NCBI GenBank assembly: GCA_016125185.1 | Contig: WGMG01000002.1 | Span: 186,001-250,000, forward strand | DNA length: 64,000 nucleotides | DNA from: Armatimonadota bacterium | Lineage (GTDB): Bacteria; Armatimonadota; Fimbriimonadia; Fimbriimonadales; Fimbriimonadaceae | Reading direction: 5' to 3' | Shown: piece after piece, positions 26,913 through 35,490 of the stretch | Layout: each line of letters starts with the position of its first letter | Position numbering within the stretch: the stretch's first letter is position 1 | Program-made: the position numbers and the translations under genes | Notes under the pieces: model-generated | The model's input: the letters and a program-made list of their open reading frames with translations, nothing else | The model's database searches: none | What the model was told of the DNA's origin: nothing

Positions 26913-27770
26913 ATGACGAATACGCAACGCCGCACCTTGCAGACGATCCTAACGCACTTCGTTTTGATCGTGTTGGGGCTGATCTTCGCCGCGCCGTTCC
27001 TGTGGGTGATCTCGACGGCGGTCAAGCCGATCGGGGAGACAATGACGAGCCCGCCGAAGTGGATTCCGTCGGAGATCAAGCTGTCGAACTTTCCGGATGC
27101 GATCACTTACAACAGCAAGGAGCTGGGCTATATTCCGCTTTTGGTGTATGCACGAAATACAATCGTGGTCACGATTCTGTGCGTGTGCGGGGCGGTGGCA
27201 TCGAACGCGATCGTGGCGTACTCGTTTGCGCGGCTGAAGTGGCGAGGGCGGGACACGTTCTTTGCGATCACGCTGGCGACGATGATGATTCCTTTTCCGG
27301 TTTTGATGGTGCCGACGTTTTCGCTCTTCAAGGCCTTGGGCTGGGTAGGAACCTTCCGCCCGTTGTGGGTTCCGGCGTTCTTCGGAGGGGCTTTCAACAT
27401 TTTCCTATTGCGGCAATTCTTTAAGACGATTCCGTCGGAGTTGAGCGAGGCAGCGAAGATCGACGGGGCGAGCGAAATACGGACGTTTACGAGCGTGGTC
27501 GTGCCTTTGGCGCGGCCCGCCCTGACGGTCGTGGCGATCTTCACGTTCATGGGGACATGGAACGATTTTCTTGGTCCGCTTATCTATCTGGTGGACCAGA
27601 AGACGTTTACGCTGTCGCTTGGTTTGCAGGCGTATCAGACTCAGCACGGCGGGACGCCGTGGAACCTGCTGATGGCGGCGACGTTGTTGGTGATTCTGCC
27701 GTTGGTGATCGTGTTCTTCTTTGCGCAGAAAGTGTTTATTCAGGGGATTGCGACGAGCGGGATTAAGTAG
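26913..27770 (+). CDS. Sugar ABC transporter permease, MalG/UgpE type
   Basis: A 285-residue membrane protein with six spans. The EAA loop is SEAAKIDGASEIRTF...VPLARP. It starts three bases after the previous stop. No ATPase gene follows; the cell must supply a shared MsmK-like ATPase from elsewhere, as is known for many importers of this group. A repeat-rich gap follows, with no terminator recognised. Confidence 0.9.
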   Translation: MTNTQRRTLQTILTHFVLIVLGLIFAAPFLWVISTAVKPIGETMTSPPKWIPSEIKLSNFPDAITYNSKELGYIPLLVYARNTIVVTILCVCGAVASNAIVAYSFARLKWRGRDTFFAITLATMMIPFPVLMVPTFSLFKALGWVGTFRPLWVPAFFGGAFNIFLLRQFFKTIPSELSEAAKIDGASEIRTFTSVVVPLARPALTVVAIFTFMGTWNDFLGPLIYLVDQKTFTLSLGLQAYQTQHGGTPWNLLMAATLLVILPLVIVFFFAQKVFIQGIATSGIK

Positions 27771-28119
27771 GGGGAGCCGCTTTTCTGTTCCCCACTCCGG
27801 TTCGCTTTGCTCACCGTCCCCCTCATTGGAGGTAGCGTGGCTAATAGGCTCTTTCGCTAGTCTTGCGGAACGCGAATCAGCCTCGCCGGTTGCAGAGAGC
27901 AAGTCGGAATCACCCGCTTTGGCACAGCCGAGGGGTCCCGCATTCTGCGGGATTCAGTTTGCACATCTTCGACAGTCATTTTGGGGTCGCTTCGCTCCTC
28001 GGATTTTTATTGATTGACAAGCTTTCCAGGGTCTTCGCTTCGCTTCGACACCCTGGCTACCAGCTTCGACCCTCACGGGTCGTGTGTTCGCACGGAGAAT
28101 ATCCAGGGCTCAGTTTTGG
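27771..28119. repeat. Gap with a two-hairpin dispersed repeat, no gene
   Basis: About 350 bases. The segment at 28024-28083 is nearly identical to 55966-56025: an outer hairpin CCAGGGTC...GACACCCTGG and then CGACCC-TCAC-GGGTCG. A preceding block GGGGTCGCTTCGCTCC (27983) is also shared (55927). A CTCCGGTTC..CTT.G.TCACCG block near 27796 recurs near 11985. Translations of the two copies look alike only because the DNA is alike. Confidence 0.6.
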
Positions 28120-28884
28120 CTACATCAGTTGGATGGAGCCGGATTCGCTTTGGGTTGCGCAGAGGTCGGGGAGGGTGTGCCACGAGTGGCGGATGTTGCG
28201 CATGAGGAGGGCACAATCGAGTTCGATGGAGCCAGGGGGAAACCGGACCGGGTCGTCGAAGTAGGTCGAATGTGCGTGTTCGATGCGAAGCGGCTCGACC
28301 ACCCATTCGTGAGATTCGAGTTCGATGCCCTGGAAGCGTTGGTCGTCATTAGTGGCCGAGTAGCCAACCGCCCCCTGAAGGAAGAATTCTGACGCCGACT
28401 GGAGGTCGGGAAAGACGCTGGTCGAGCAAAAGTCAGTGTCGTAAGCAACAGTGAGGTCGATTTCGTGTTCGTCGTCTTGGCTTTCCACTTGGATGCGAAT
28501 TGCGGTGTCGGATTCTTCGACATCGAAGCGACTTCGGTGGAAGAGGCCGGGAAAAACACGCCCACCAAGGGCTCGGTTCAGGGCCGAGTTGCTTTCGCGG
28601 CGAGGGATGTAGACGCCGGTCTTTGGCTCGCCGTCATGCTCCCATTCGACCGCGTACCGGAAGGCGGCGTTCTCGGATGTCGCGCCCAGCCAAAACGGCA
28701 AGAAGTTTGGTCTGAGCCCCTCGAAACGGATGAGGCAGACACCTCCGATGGCGTACCGGTGATAGAGGAGGGGGCGAAATCCTTTGGGCAATATCTCCTG
28801 GGCCACGATCGGATCGATCCTGTAATTGAGCAGGATTCTCCGCGCGATGGTTCCGGTTATTGTGTCCAGCAGGGCCATTCTCAT
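28120..28884 (-). CDS. DUF2071 (YqjF-like) family protein
   Basis: A 254-residue soluble protein. The pattern LLNYRIDPIVAQEILPKGFRPL, IGGVCLIRFEGLRPNFLP, VEWEHDGEPKTGVYIPRRESNS and RVFPGLFHRSRFDVEE is that of the DUF2071/YqjF group, whose role is unknown and whose fold is related to acetoacetate decarboxylase. A TACCGT box lies eight bases before the ATG. It is a single gene. Confidence 0.7.
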   Translation of the reverse strand: MRMALLDTITGTIARRILLNYRIDPIVAQEILPKGFRPLLYHRYAIGGVCLIRFEGLRPNFLPFWLGATSENAAFRYAVEWEHDGEPKTGVYIPRRESNSALNRALGGRVFPGLFHRSRFDVEESDTAIRIQVESQDDEHEIDLTVAYDTDFCSTSVFPDLQSASEFFLQGAVGYSATNDDQRFQGIELESHEWVVEPLRIEHAHSTYFDDPVRFPPGSIELDCALLMRNIRHSWHTLPDLCATQSESGSIQLM

Positions 28885-28969
28885 CTATAGCTACGGTATT
28901 CCGGGCTGCCAAGTCGCGCGGAGTTGGCAAGTGTACGGGGATTGGGTTAGCTAACAGCCGCAAGCCACC

Positions 28970-29004
28970 AGCTTCTAGCTTCTAGCTTCTAGCTTCTAGC
29001 TTCT
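28970..29004. repeat. Five perfect copies of a 7-base tandem repeat
   Basis: AGCTTCT repeated five times without error, in a non-coding stretch between two minus-strand genes. Perfect short arrays like this often vary in copy number between strains. Confidence 0.95.
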
Positions 29005-29026
29005 AAAGGATGCTTGTTAGCTGGGT

Positions 29027-29431
29027 TCAGTGCTTGCGGGAACCGAGGAGCATAATGATTCCGGCTATCATCGTTCCCACGCCAAAGTAGAGCGAGCCGG
29101 TCCCGCCGGAATTACGGGTTAGCGCGAGGACGATACCCTCAAAAATGAACGCAACGGCCATGAAGCGTGCGCTGGCGCGCCAGTCCCAATCCGAGTGGGA
29201 AAGGAAGGTCCAGGAGAGGAAGAAGAGGCTGACGACGGCCACCGCCATCGCGCCGAAGAGCGGCGTCTGGCCGGGGCCGAGATGGAGTCCGAGTGCGATC
29301 AGGAGGTAGGCCACGAACCCAACGATAGGCGTGGAAAGGAGAATCCAGACCGCGAAGACCTCTCTTCTTAACATTCGCTTTCTTTTGACTCGCTCCCTTT
29401 CGGATGGTTCCGTATGGATGGGGGAATTCAT
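29027..29431 (-). CDS. Small membrane protein of unknown function
   Basis: A 134-residue protein. The N-terminus is basic (ERERVKRKRMLRRE), followed by four hydrophobic segments at about 27-47, 57-74, 87-102 and 111-128. The basic N-terminus predicts an inside start. It is not a recognised family. The ATG at 29431 has no strong ribosome site. Its promoter region is shared with the divergent sugar-binding protein gene. Confidence 0.6.
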   Translation of the reverse strand: MNSPIHTEPSERERVKRKRMLRREVFAVWILLSTPIVGFVAYLLIALGLHLGPGQTPLFGAMAVAVVSLFFLSWTFLSHSDWDWRASARFMAVAFIFEGIVLALTRNSGGTGSLYFGVGTMIAGIIMLLGSRKH

Positions 29432-29550
29432 TCGGGCACCGACAATCTCCTACCTTCCATTGACGGCGATTCTGGTTCGATCTTTACGGCTAGGTCCAAT
29501 TTCGTGGACTAAAGTATCCCGCTTTCGGCTCAGAGTGGTAAAACCAGAGA

Positions 29551-30570
29551 GTGCAACGTAGCTTACTTCTTATAGCGGTCCTCGCACTGTCGCTCATCGG
29601 CTGTAACAACGGCGGGTCGACGGACTCGACTTCGTCATCTTCGACAGCGACTTCTTCCAACGGTTCGACCGACTCCGGCAAGAAGTACAAGATCGCGTTT
29701 ATTCCCAAGGGATCGACCCACGAGTTCTGGAAGACGATGCAGGCGGGCGCCGAAGAAGCGGCCGCGGCTAACAACGTCGAACTGCTGTGGAAGGCTCCTC
29801 TGAAGGAAGACGATAAGGCCGAGCAGGTGAAAGTCGTCGAGAACTTCACGGCGGAAAAGGTGGACGGAATGATCCTCGCACCACTGGACGACGAGGCGCT
29901 TCGAAGTCCGACGCAGGACGCGATCGACGCGGGCATCCCAGTCATCATCGTGGATAGCGGCCTGAAGGACGTGAAGACGGAGAGCTTCATCGCCACCGAC
30001 AACGAGAAGGCTGGCTACATGGGCGGCCAACAGCTCGCCAAGGAACTGGGCGGTAAGGGCGACGTCATTATGCTTCGTTACGCGGTTGGCTCGGCCAGCA
30101 CGATGGCCCGCGAAAAGGGCTTTTTGGACGCGGCGAAAGCTGGCGGTCTGAACGTCGTCAGCGAGAACCAGTACGGCGGCGCGACGCGAGAGTCGGCGCA
30201 GTCGGCTAGCGAGAACCTGCTTGCTCAGTTTAAGAAGGGCGACGGCCTGAATATTCAAGGCATCTTCTGCCCGAACGAATCGACCACCTTTGGCATGCTC
30301 CGCGCGCTTCAGAACGCCAAGCTTGCCGGTAAGGTGAAGTTCGTCGGCTTCGACTCGTCGAAGGAACTGCTGGACGCGATTCGGGTCGGACAGCTCGACG
30401 GTTTGGTTCTGCAGAACCCGGCGCTGATGGGCAAGTTGGCCATCGAGAACATGGTTAAGAAGCTCAAGGGTGGAACCCCTGAAGCTCGCATCGACACGGG
30501 CGCAACGATGGTCGACAAGACGAACATCGACAGCGACGACGTCAAAAAGATTCTGCCGAAGAGCCAGTAG
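29551..30570 (+). CDS. Ribose-type sugar-binding lipoprotein (RbsB-like)
   Basis: A 339-residue lipoprotein: GTG start, LALSLIGC lipobox (Cys18), Ser/Thr-rich linker to about residue 42, then a periplasmic binding protein type 1 domain. Blocks are KIAFIPKGSTHEFWKTMQAGA, VDGMILAPLDDEAL, GIPVIIVDSGL, FIATDNEKAGYMGGQQLA and FVGFDSSKELLDAI. It is the natural partner for RbsA/RbsC-like proteins such as those at 12688-15119, but it is 14 kb away. It is transcribed alone, ending in a good terminator. Confidence 0.88.
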   Translation: MQRSLLLIAVLALSLIGCNNGGSTDSTSSSSTATSSNGSTDSGKKYKIAFIPKGSTHEFWKTMQAGAEEAAAANNVELLWKAPLKEDDKAEQVKVVENFTAEKVDGMILAPLDDEALRSPTQDAIDAGIPVIIVDSGLKDVKTESFIATDNEKAGYMGGQQLAKELGGKGDVIMLRYAVGSASTMAREKGFLDAAKAGGLNVVSENQYGGATRESAQSASENLLAQFKKGDGLNIQGIFCPNESTTFGMLRALQNAKLAGKVKFVGFDSSKELLDAIRVGQLDGLVLQNPALMGKLAIENMVKKLKGGTPEARIDTGATMVDKTNIDSDDVKKILPKSQ

Positions 30571-30588
30571 ACTGCGCTTTTTCTTTCT

Positions 30589-30619
30589 GCCCTCCAGCTT
30601 ATTTGCTGGGGGGCTTTTT
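30589..30619 (+). terminator. Intrinsic terminator of the sugar-binding protein gene
   Basis: Ten-pair stem GCCCTCCAGC/GCTGGGGGGC (one T-G pair), 6-base loop, then TTTTT. Confidence 0.9.
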
Positions 30620-30631
30620 GTTTTGCTGTGT

Positions 30632-30637
30632 TACAAT
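30632..30637 (+). promoter_or_regulatory. TACAAT box upstream of the IPP isomerase gene
   Basis: TACAAT 18 bases before the GTG, followed by a purine-rich AGGAAGGGA ribosome site. It is a contrast to the leaderless genes: here there is a short leader. Confidence 0.5.
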
Positions 30638-30654
30638 CGGCAGGAAGGGAGCCG

Positions 30655-31197
30655 GTGGAAAGTCTACAAGTCGTTAACGAAGCAGGTCAGACGGTCGGAA
30701 CGATCGGCAAAACTGCTGCCCACCAATCCGGCGGAATCCTTCATCGTGCGGTGTCGGTTTTCGTGTTTGACGAGGCGGACAAGTTACTCCTGCAACGCCG
30801 AGCGGCCACCAAATACCACTTCGCCGAAATGTGGGCTAATAGTTGCTGTTCCCACCCGCTCGTCAACGAAACCCCGATGGCGGCGGCCAGGCGGGCGACC
30901 CGAAACGAGCTACGGATCGAACCATCGCTATCGGAAATCGGGACTGTGATCTATTCTGCTCACGACCCGATGTCTGACCTAACGGAGCAAGAGTACGACC
31001 ATATCTTCGCCGGACAATGGAGCGGGCGGGTTAAGCCGAATCCATTGGAGGTCAATGGGATTCGCTGGGTCACAGCGAGCGACCTACGGGACGATTTGGA
31101 AAAGCATCCGGGACGGTTTGCTCCGTGGCTGTCCATCATTCTGCACGACGTGCTGGTCAAGGGCGGTGACAACCCTTTAGTCCGCTTTTGGGCTTAG
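30655..31197 (+). CDS. idi: Isopentenyl-diphosphate delta-isomerase, type I
   Basis: A 180-residue Nudix-fold enzyme that interconverts IPP and DMAPP in isoprenoid synthesis. The metal/catalytic region is WANSCCSHP with the catalytic Cys at about C65; the second catalytic acid is in EYDHIF (about E113). The Nudix-like helix is AAARRATRNELRI. GTG 30655 is preferred to the frame's earlier start because AGGAAGGGA precedes it and the earlier codons lie in the promoter. Its stop overlaps the convergent lipoprotein gene by four bases. Confidence 0.9.
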   Translation: MESLQVVNEAGQTVGTIGKTAAHQSGGILHRAVSVFVFDEADKLLLQRRAATKYHFAEMWANSCCSHPLVNETPMAAARRATRNELRIEPSLSEIGTVIYSAHDPMSDLTEQEYDHIFAGQWSGRVKPNPLEVNGIRWVTASDLRDDLEKHPGRFAPWLSIILHDVLVKGGDNPLVRFWA

Positions 31198-31631
31198 GGA
31201 TGGAAGTCTGGCTTGATCGGCGACGAGGCGTTGGCGTGGATGTTGTAGCCGCTCTCCTCGGCGTCGGTTAGCAGAAGCTGTCCGGCCTTGTCGGCGTCCT
31301 TTTGGTCAACAATGATGTCAACGTAGGAGCCTTCCTTCTTGGTCGTGGCTTTGATGCCTCGGGTTTCCAGGTAGTGGAGGGCCTTATCGAGGTCCTTTTC
31401 CTCCAAGGTCGCGATGACCTCGGTTTCGCCTCGGGGCTGCACCTTGGTCTCCAGCTTGCCCGCCTTCATCAGACCGGGCAGACTCTTGGCGGCTTCGGCC
31501 GTTTTCGAAGGAGGCAAGGGTTTGGTTGATTCGGGCACTCGAGTATCGCCGACCTTCGGCTCGGGCGGGGTGGGTTTTCCGCAACCGACGAGGAGGCTTG
31601 TGAGGAGAGCGATGGTTAGGAGGGGGCGCAT
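31194..31631 (-). CDS. Small lipoprotein of unknown function
   Basis: A 145-residue lipoprotein (LLVGC lipobox, Cys17) with a Pro/Lys linker and a compact alpha/beta domain of about 75 residues: ETEVIATLEEKDLDKALHYLE then SYVDIIVDQKDADKAGQLLL. This strand-helix-strand-helix pattern is like the small domain of YscJ/FliF-type ring proteins and of some DUF2007-like proteins; the likeness is weak. TAAAAT lies four bases before the ATG. Confidence 0.6.
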   Translation of the reverse strand: MRPLLTIALLTSLLVGCGKPTPPEPKVGDTRVPESTKPLPPSKTAEAAKSLPGLMKAGKLETKVQPRGETEVIATLEEKDLDKALHYLETRGIKATTKKEGSYVDIIVDQKDADKAGQLLLTDAEESGYNIHANASSPIKPDFHP

Positions 31632-31911
31632 GGGGATTTTAGGCTTCAGGATTTAGGGTTCAGGTGGGTTGGGTCGTCAATCCCTCGGTTCGTTCGTACC
31701 TAGCTCGGCGGAGACTTGTGGTTTGAGGAATTCTATTTGAGTCTTGGCTTCTATCCGCCTATTCATTCGTGCCTCTCTCACTCTCCACAACATTTCTGCC
31801 TTTGTAGCAGAAATGTTGTGGACCCTCCTTCGCCAAGGGATAGCTTGATTAGGCTTGAGGCTTCGGCAAGTCGGCTTCCCTTCGTATTAAAGGGAAGCCG
31901 ATTGGTTGATC
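31632..31911. repeat. Gap with two long perfect inverted repeats
   Basis: 280 bases, no gene. One inverted repeat has 15-base arms (31785-31799 and 31807-31821, CCACAACATTTCTGC and complement). Another has 12-base arms (31871-31882 and 31890-31901, TCGGCTTCCCTT and complement), loops 7 bases each. Between them AAGGGATAGCTTGATTAGG (31835-31853) recurs as AAGGGGTAGCTTGATCTGG at 38677-38695. Neither hairpin is followed by a T-run. Confidence 0.75.
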
Positions 31912-32796
31912 CTACTCGTTCTTTGCGCCGGCGTTGATCCACGCGGCGATGGTGGCGAGTTGGTCCTTGGTCAGCGGGTCGCCGCCTCGGGGCATCTTGG
32001 GTCGGGCACCCGAGACCGAGCGGTAGAGCGAGCTTCCCTCGGCGTTGCCAGGGGTGACCTTCTTCATGATGCTGTCGTACGACTCGACCGAAAGACCGGC
32101 CTTTGCACCCCGGTCGCTGTGGCAAGAAACGCAGGCATCGACAAGAATTTTCTTAACGTCGGCGAAGCTGGCGCTACCGGCGGCAGGAGCCGCTTCTTTC
32201 TTTGCACCCTCGGGTGCGGTGAAGGCGAAGTCCTTCGTATCGGCGGCGTCCTTGCTCGACGTGACCGTCGGTGCGAGGATCAGGTACTCGTCGTTCACGT
32301 ATCCGCGCGGCAGGTTGGTCTTGGTGTCGAGGTAAATCGTGGCCTGTTTGTCGTTTTCGAGAGTCAGTTGGAATTCGTGAACGCTGACGCCGCGAATGGT
32401 TTTCACACTCTTGTCGACGTAACCTTTCACGCCCTTCAGGGCTTCGGCATTGAAGAAGGACGCGTAGGCCCATACGTCGACGTTCTTAGTTCGATCGAGG
32501 TTGGCCGGTCCTTCGGTGTAGGTGTTCTTGGCTTTGTCGAGAACCCAAACGGTTTTGCCATCGGAGACGGCGAGGGAAGACGGTGTTTCGATCTTGAACA
32601 TGCCGTCCTTGCCATACTCCAGAGTCTCCTTTTCGACACTGCCACCGGCAATTTTTCGGACGGTGAGTTCGGCCTTGAGGGTCTTTGCATCGTGGAGAGT
32701 GGCGACGCTATCTTTCACTGCAGAAGGAGCGTCGGCCTGCGGTACAAGCGCAACCCCCAGCAATGCGGCAAGGGAAGTAAGAAGAATGGATTTCAT
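31912..32796 (-). CDS. LolA-like domain fused to planctomycete-type cytochrome c domain
   Basis: A 294-residue secreted protein (signal peptide about 1-22, no lipobox Cys). Residues 30-200 follow the LolA/DUF2092 pattern: successive strands such as KAELTVRKIAGG, KETLEYGKDGMFKIE, GKTVWVLDKAKNTY and KQATIYLDTKTNLPRGY. After an Ala/Pro linker, residues 215-294 form a small cytochrome c with heme site CVSCH (222-226) and probable Met ligand in PKMPRGGDPLT (M268), ending AAWINAGA as in planctomycete-type domains. A redox lipoprotein-carrier-like fusion is unusual. Role unknown; periplasmic. Confidence 0.8.
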   Translation of the reverse strand: MKSILLTSLAALLGVALVPQADAPSAVKDSVATLHDAKTLKAELTVRKIAGGSVEKETLEYGKDGMFKIETPSSLAVSDGKTVWVLDKAKNTYTEGPANLDRTKNVDVWAYASFFNAEALKGVKGYVDKSVKTIRGVSVHEFQLTLENDKQATIYLDTKTNLPRGYVNDEYLILAPTVTSSKDAADTKDFAFTAPEGAKKEAAPAAGSASFADVKKILVDACVSCHSDRGAKAGLSVESYDSIMKKVTPGNAEGSSLYRSVSGARPKMPRGGDPLTKDQLATIAAWINAGAKNE

Positions 32797-32905
32797 GTCG
32801 GTTCAACCTTGAGTTTCTGACGTGTGTGATCCCCATATGTTTACAGGGTCCCACCAGTTTACAGATGAATGAGTACGGAAGTCCATATGCTACGATAAAC
32901 CGTCC

Positions 32906-34147
32906 ATGCAGACGAAGTTGACTTTCGTTCTTCTCGGCGCCGGAGCCAGAGGAACCATGTTCGCCGAAATCCTTGCCAACGACTACGCCCCAGGGACCTT
33001 GGTGGCCGTGGCTGAACCCAATCCCGAGCGACGGGCCAAGATCGCCGAGATGCACGGCATTCCTGCCGAGCGGCAATACGAGACGTGGGAAGCGCTTTTG
33101 GCGGAGCCAAAACTGGCGGATGTGGCGATCAATACGACCATGGACCGACACCACGTCGAGTCTTCCCTGCTTGCGCTGGGGCTCGGCTACCACATGCTTT
33201 TGGAGAAGCCGATGGCGAGCACGCTCGCTGACTGCGTAGCGATCGCCGACGCGGCGCGAAAGTCGGGGCGGATCGTGAGTATCTGCCACAGCCTGCGCTA
33301 CAACGATGTGTATTCGGCGGTGCGGGACATTCTTGCCAGCGGACGGATCGGCGATATTGTGTCGGTGGACCAGTTGGAGGCGGTCGAGCATATCCACCAG
33401 TCGCATTCGTTTGTGCGAGGGAATTGGGGCAACGAGTCGCGCAGTGCGTTCATGTTGTTGGCCAAGAGTTGCCACGACATCGACATCCTTTTCGACCTGG
33501 TTCACGACGACTGCGTGAGGGTGGGATCGTTCGGGTCGCTGAAGTTCTTCACCAAGGCGTATGCACCCGAGGGGGCTCCTCTCCGGTGTTTGGACGGCTG
33601 TCCGGCCGAGGACGAGTGTCCATACCATGCGATGAAGGTCTATGGGGCCGAGAAGGGCTGGGGTCGATACATCGGTCTGCCGCGCGAGCCCGAGCTTTTG
33701 CGGCCAATTCTGATGGAAGGGCCGTACGGTAAGTGCGTGTTCCAGACGGATAACGACGTGGTGGACCACCAGGTGGTGACGATGGAGTTTGCCAAGGGCC
33801 AGACGGTGACCTTCACGATGACAGCGTTTACGCACTTTGGCGGGCGTCGATTGCGCATCCACGGCACCAAGGGGTACCTGGAGGCAGCAACGGAAACGCG
33901 GAAGATTTCCGTTCAGGAATTTTGGGGCGAGAAGGTGAGCGAGGAGATCGAGATTCCGGTTCGGGAAGGCGGCCACGGTGGGGCCGACCCGTTGGTGATC
34001 GGCACGCTGATTCGGGCCATCGAGAGCGGTGATCCTTCGTTGGTGACGACGAATACGGAGAACTCGCTTAAGAGCCATAAGATCGTGTTTGCGGCCGAGC
34101 GTGCGCGGCGCGAAGGGCGCGTGGTTAACCTCAGCGAACTGGATTAG
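32906..34147 (+). CDS. Gfo/Idh/MocA-family dehydrogenase
   Basis: A 413-residue NAD(P)-dependent oxidoreductase. The Rossmann start is FVLLGAGARGTMFAEI; the nucleotide-contacting loop is NTTMDRHHVESSLLALGLGYHMLLEKPMAS, cited here for its EKP motif; the C-terminal alpha/beta domain has SCHDIDIL. A cysteine-rich insert (CLDGCPAEDECPYH, about 230-243) is not typical and could bind a metal. It starts a plus-strand run that continues with a sugar importer, suggesting it oxidises an imported sugar or inositol-like compound; substrate unknown. TACGAT lies nine bases before the ATG. Confidence 0.85.
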   Translation: MQTKLTFVLLGAGARGTMFAEILANDYAPGTLVAVAEPNPERRAKIAEMHGIPAERQYETWEALLAEPKLADVAINTTMDRHHVESSLLALGLGYHMLLEKPMASTLADCVAIADAARKSGRIVSICHSLRYNDVYSAVRDILASGRIGDIVSVDQLEAVEHIHQSHSFVRGNWGNESRSAFMLLAKSCHDIDILFDLVHDDCVRVGSFGSLKFFTKAYAPEGAPLRCLDGCPAEDECPYHAMKVYGAEKGWGRYIGLPREPELLRPILMEGPYGKCVFQTDNDVVDHQVVTMEFAKGQTVTFTMTAFTHFGGRRLRIHGTKGYLEAATETRKISVQEFWGEKVSEEIEIPVREGGHGGADPLVIGTLIRAIESGDPSLVTTNTENSLKSHKIVFAAERARREGRVVNLSELD

Positions 34148-34197
34148 CTTGCCCGGTCGGCGGAAGTCGGCTAGAATGCTATCGGCGGAAGCAACCC

Positions 34198-35490
34198 ATG
34201 ACGCGACTTACCTCTCTGCTCCTTCCCTTCGTCGCCGCCCTTCCCCTCCTCAGTTGCGGGCCGGACCCGTACGCGGGCAAGATCAAAATTCGGTACATGG
34301 CTTGGGGTAACCCCGAGCAGTTGGCTCTGGAGCAGAAGCTCTGCGATAAGTTCAACGAGGAAAACCCGGACGTCCACGTCGACTTTCTAAAAGTGCCAGG
34401 ATCGGCATACGGGAACAAGTCGGTGGTGATGCTGGCCAGCGACACCGCGCCGGACGTGCTTCGGGTCGATCATTACAACTTTGCGAACCTGCAGAATAAG
34501 CGATTTTTTCTCGACCTGACGCCGTTTGCCGACAAGGACCCAACCTTCAACCGAAAGGACTTCTTTCCGCAGACTATCGACGAATGCACGGTCAACGGGC
34601 GACTGTATGGCCTGAATGTGCTCTTCGGCGGGAATGTCGTTTACTACAACAAGACGCTGATGCGCGAGGCGGGTTTGGAGGACCCGTACAAGCTGTGGCA
34701 GGAGCACCGGTGGACGTATGACGCCTTTGTACAGTACGCCCAGGCACTGACCAAAAAGGACGCGAGCGGACGATACGTGCAGTTTGGGACGACGATGCCG
34801 CCGTTCCCGCAATGGGTGCCGATGGTGTGGGGCTTCGGAGGTCGGATGATCGACGATGCACACAAGCATAGCTTGCTCGATCAACCGGAGGCGGAGGCGG
34901 GACTGCAGTTCGTGGCCGACCTGCGATACAAGTACATGTGCGCCCCAACCCCGGCGCAAGCGGCCAACTCGGCATTTTCTTTCGAGAGCGGCAAGATGGG
35001 CATGTACTTCGACTGGATGGGCATGACGCCCCGATTTCGAAACGTGGTGAAATCGTTTGAATGGGACGTGGTTCCGATTCCCTCCGGGCCGAAGTCGCAC
35101 CAGACCACGGTGAAGGGCAACCAGATCGTGGTTCCTGCCAACTGCGCCCACCCCGAGATTGCCTGGCGGTTCATGCGTTTTTTGACTGGTCCTGAGGTCG
35201 AGAATCTGCTGTATGTGAAGAATCGCCGGTGCTTCCCGACTCGCAAGGCGGTGGCCTATAGCAAAGAGTTTTCGGACGGATCGTTGCCGCCGAGCCAAAT
35301 TCACATCTTCATCGACGCGGTGGAAGATGGCCGACAACTGCCGATCGATGACCGGTGGGCCGAGTGGACACAGGCAATGAACGATCAGTTAGATCGTCTG
35401 TGGAACGGTACCGAGCGCGACGCCAAGGTTGCAGGCAAGCGGGCGGCGGATGCAGTGAACAAGGTGCTTTCGGAGGAGCCGGGTTGGTGA
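34198..35490 (+). CDS. Sugar ABC transporter substrate-binding lipoprotein (family 1)
   Basis: A 430-residue lipoprotein (LPLLSC lipobox, Cys20). Family blocks are IRYMAWGNPEQLALEQKLCDKFN, ASDTAPDVLRVDHYNFANLQ, LYGLNVLFGGNVVYYNKTLM and IAWRFMRFLTG. It captures an oligosaccharide or sugar derivative and passes it to the two permeases encoded next. It lies 50 bases after the Gfo/Idh/MocA gene. TAGAAT about 26 bases upstream is a possible own promoter. Confidence 0.88.
   Translation: MTRLTSLLLPFVAALPLLSCGPDPYAGKIKIRYMAWGNPEQLALEQKLCDKFNEENPDVHVDFLKVPGSAYGNKSVVMLASDTAPDVLRVDHYNFANLQNKRFFLDLTPFADKDPTFNRKDFFPQTIDECTVNGRLYGLNVLFGGNVVYYNKTLMREAGLEDPYKLWQEHRWTYDAFVQYAQALTKKDASGRYVQFGTTMPPFPQWVPMVWGFGGRMIDDAHKHSLLDQPEAEAGLQFVADLRYKYMCAPTPAQAANSAFSFESGKMGMYFDWMGMTPRFRNVVKSFEWDVVPIPSGPKSHQTTVKGNQIVVPANCAHPEIAWRFMRFLTGPEVENLLYVKNRRCFPTRKAVAYSKEFSDGSLPPSQIHIFIDAVEDGRQLPIDDRWAEWTQAMNDQLDRLWNGTERDAKVAGKRAADAVNKVLSEEPGW

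Noticed and set aside
27721-28264. Overlapping ORFs whose translation resembles one at 55.9 kb
   Set aside because: The likeness comes from a non-coding DNA repeat; the frames have no starts or codon use typical of genes here.
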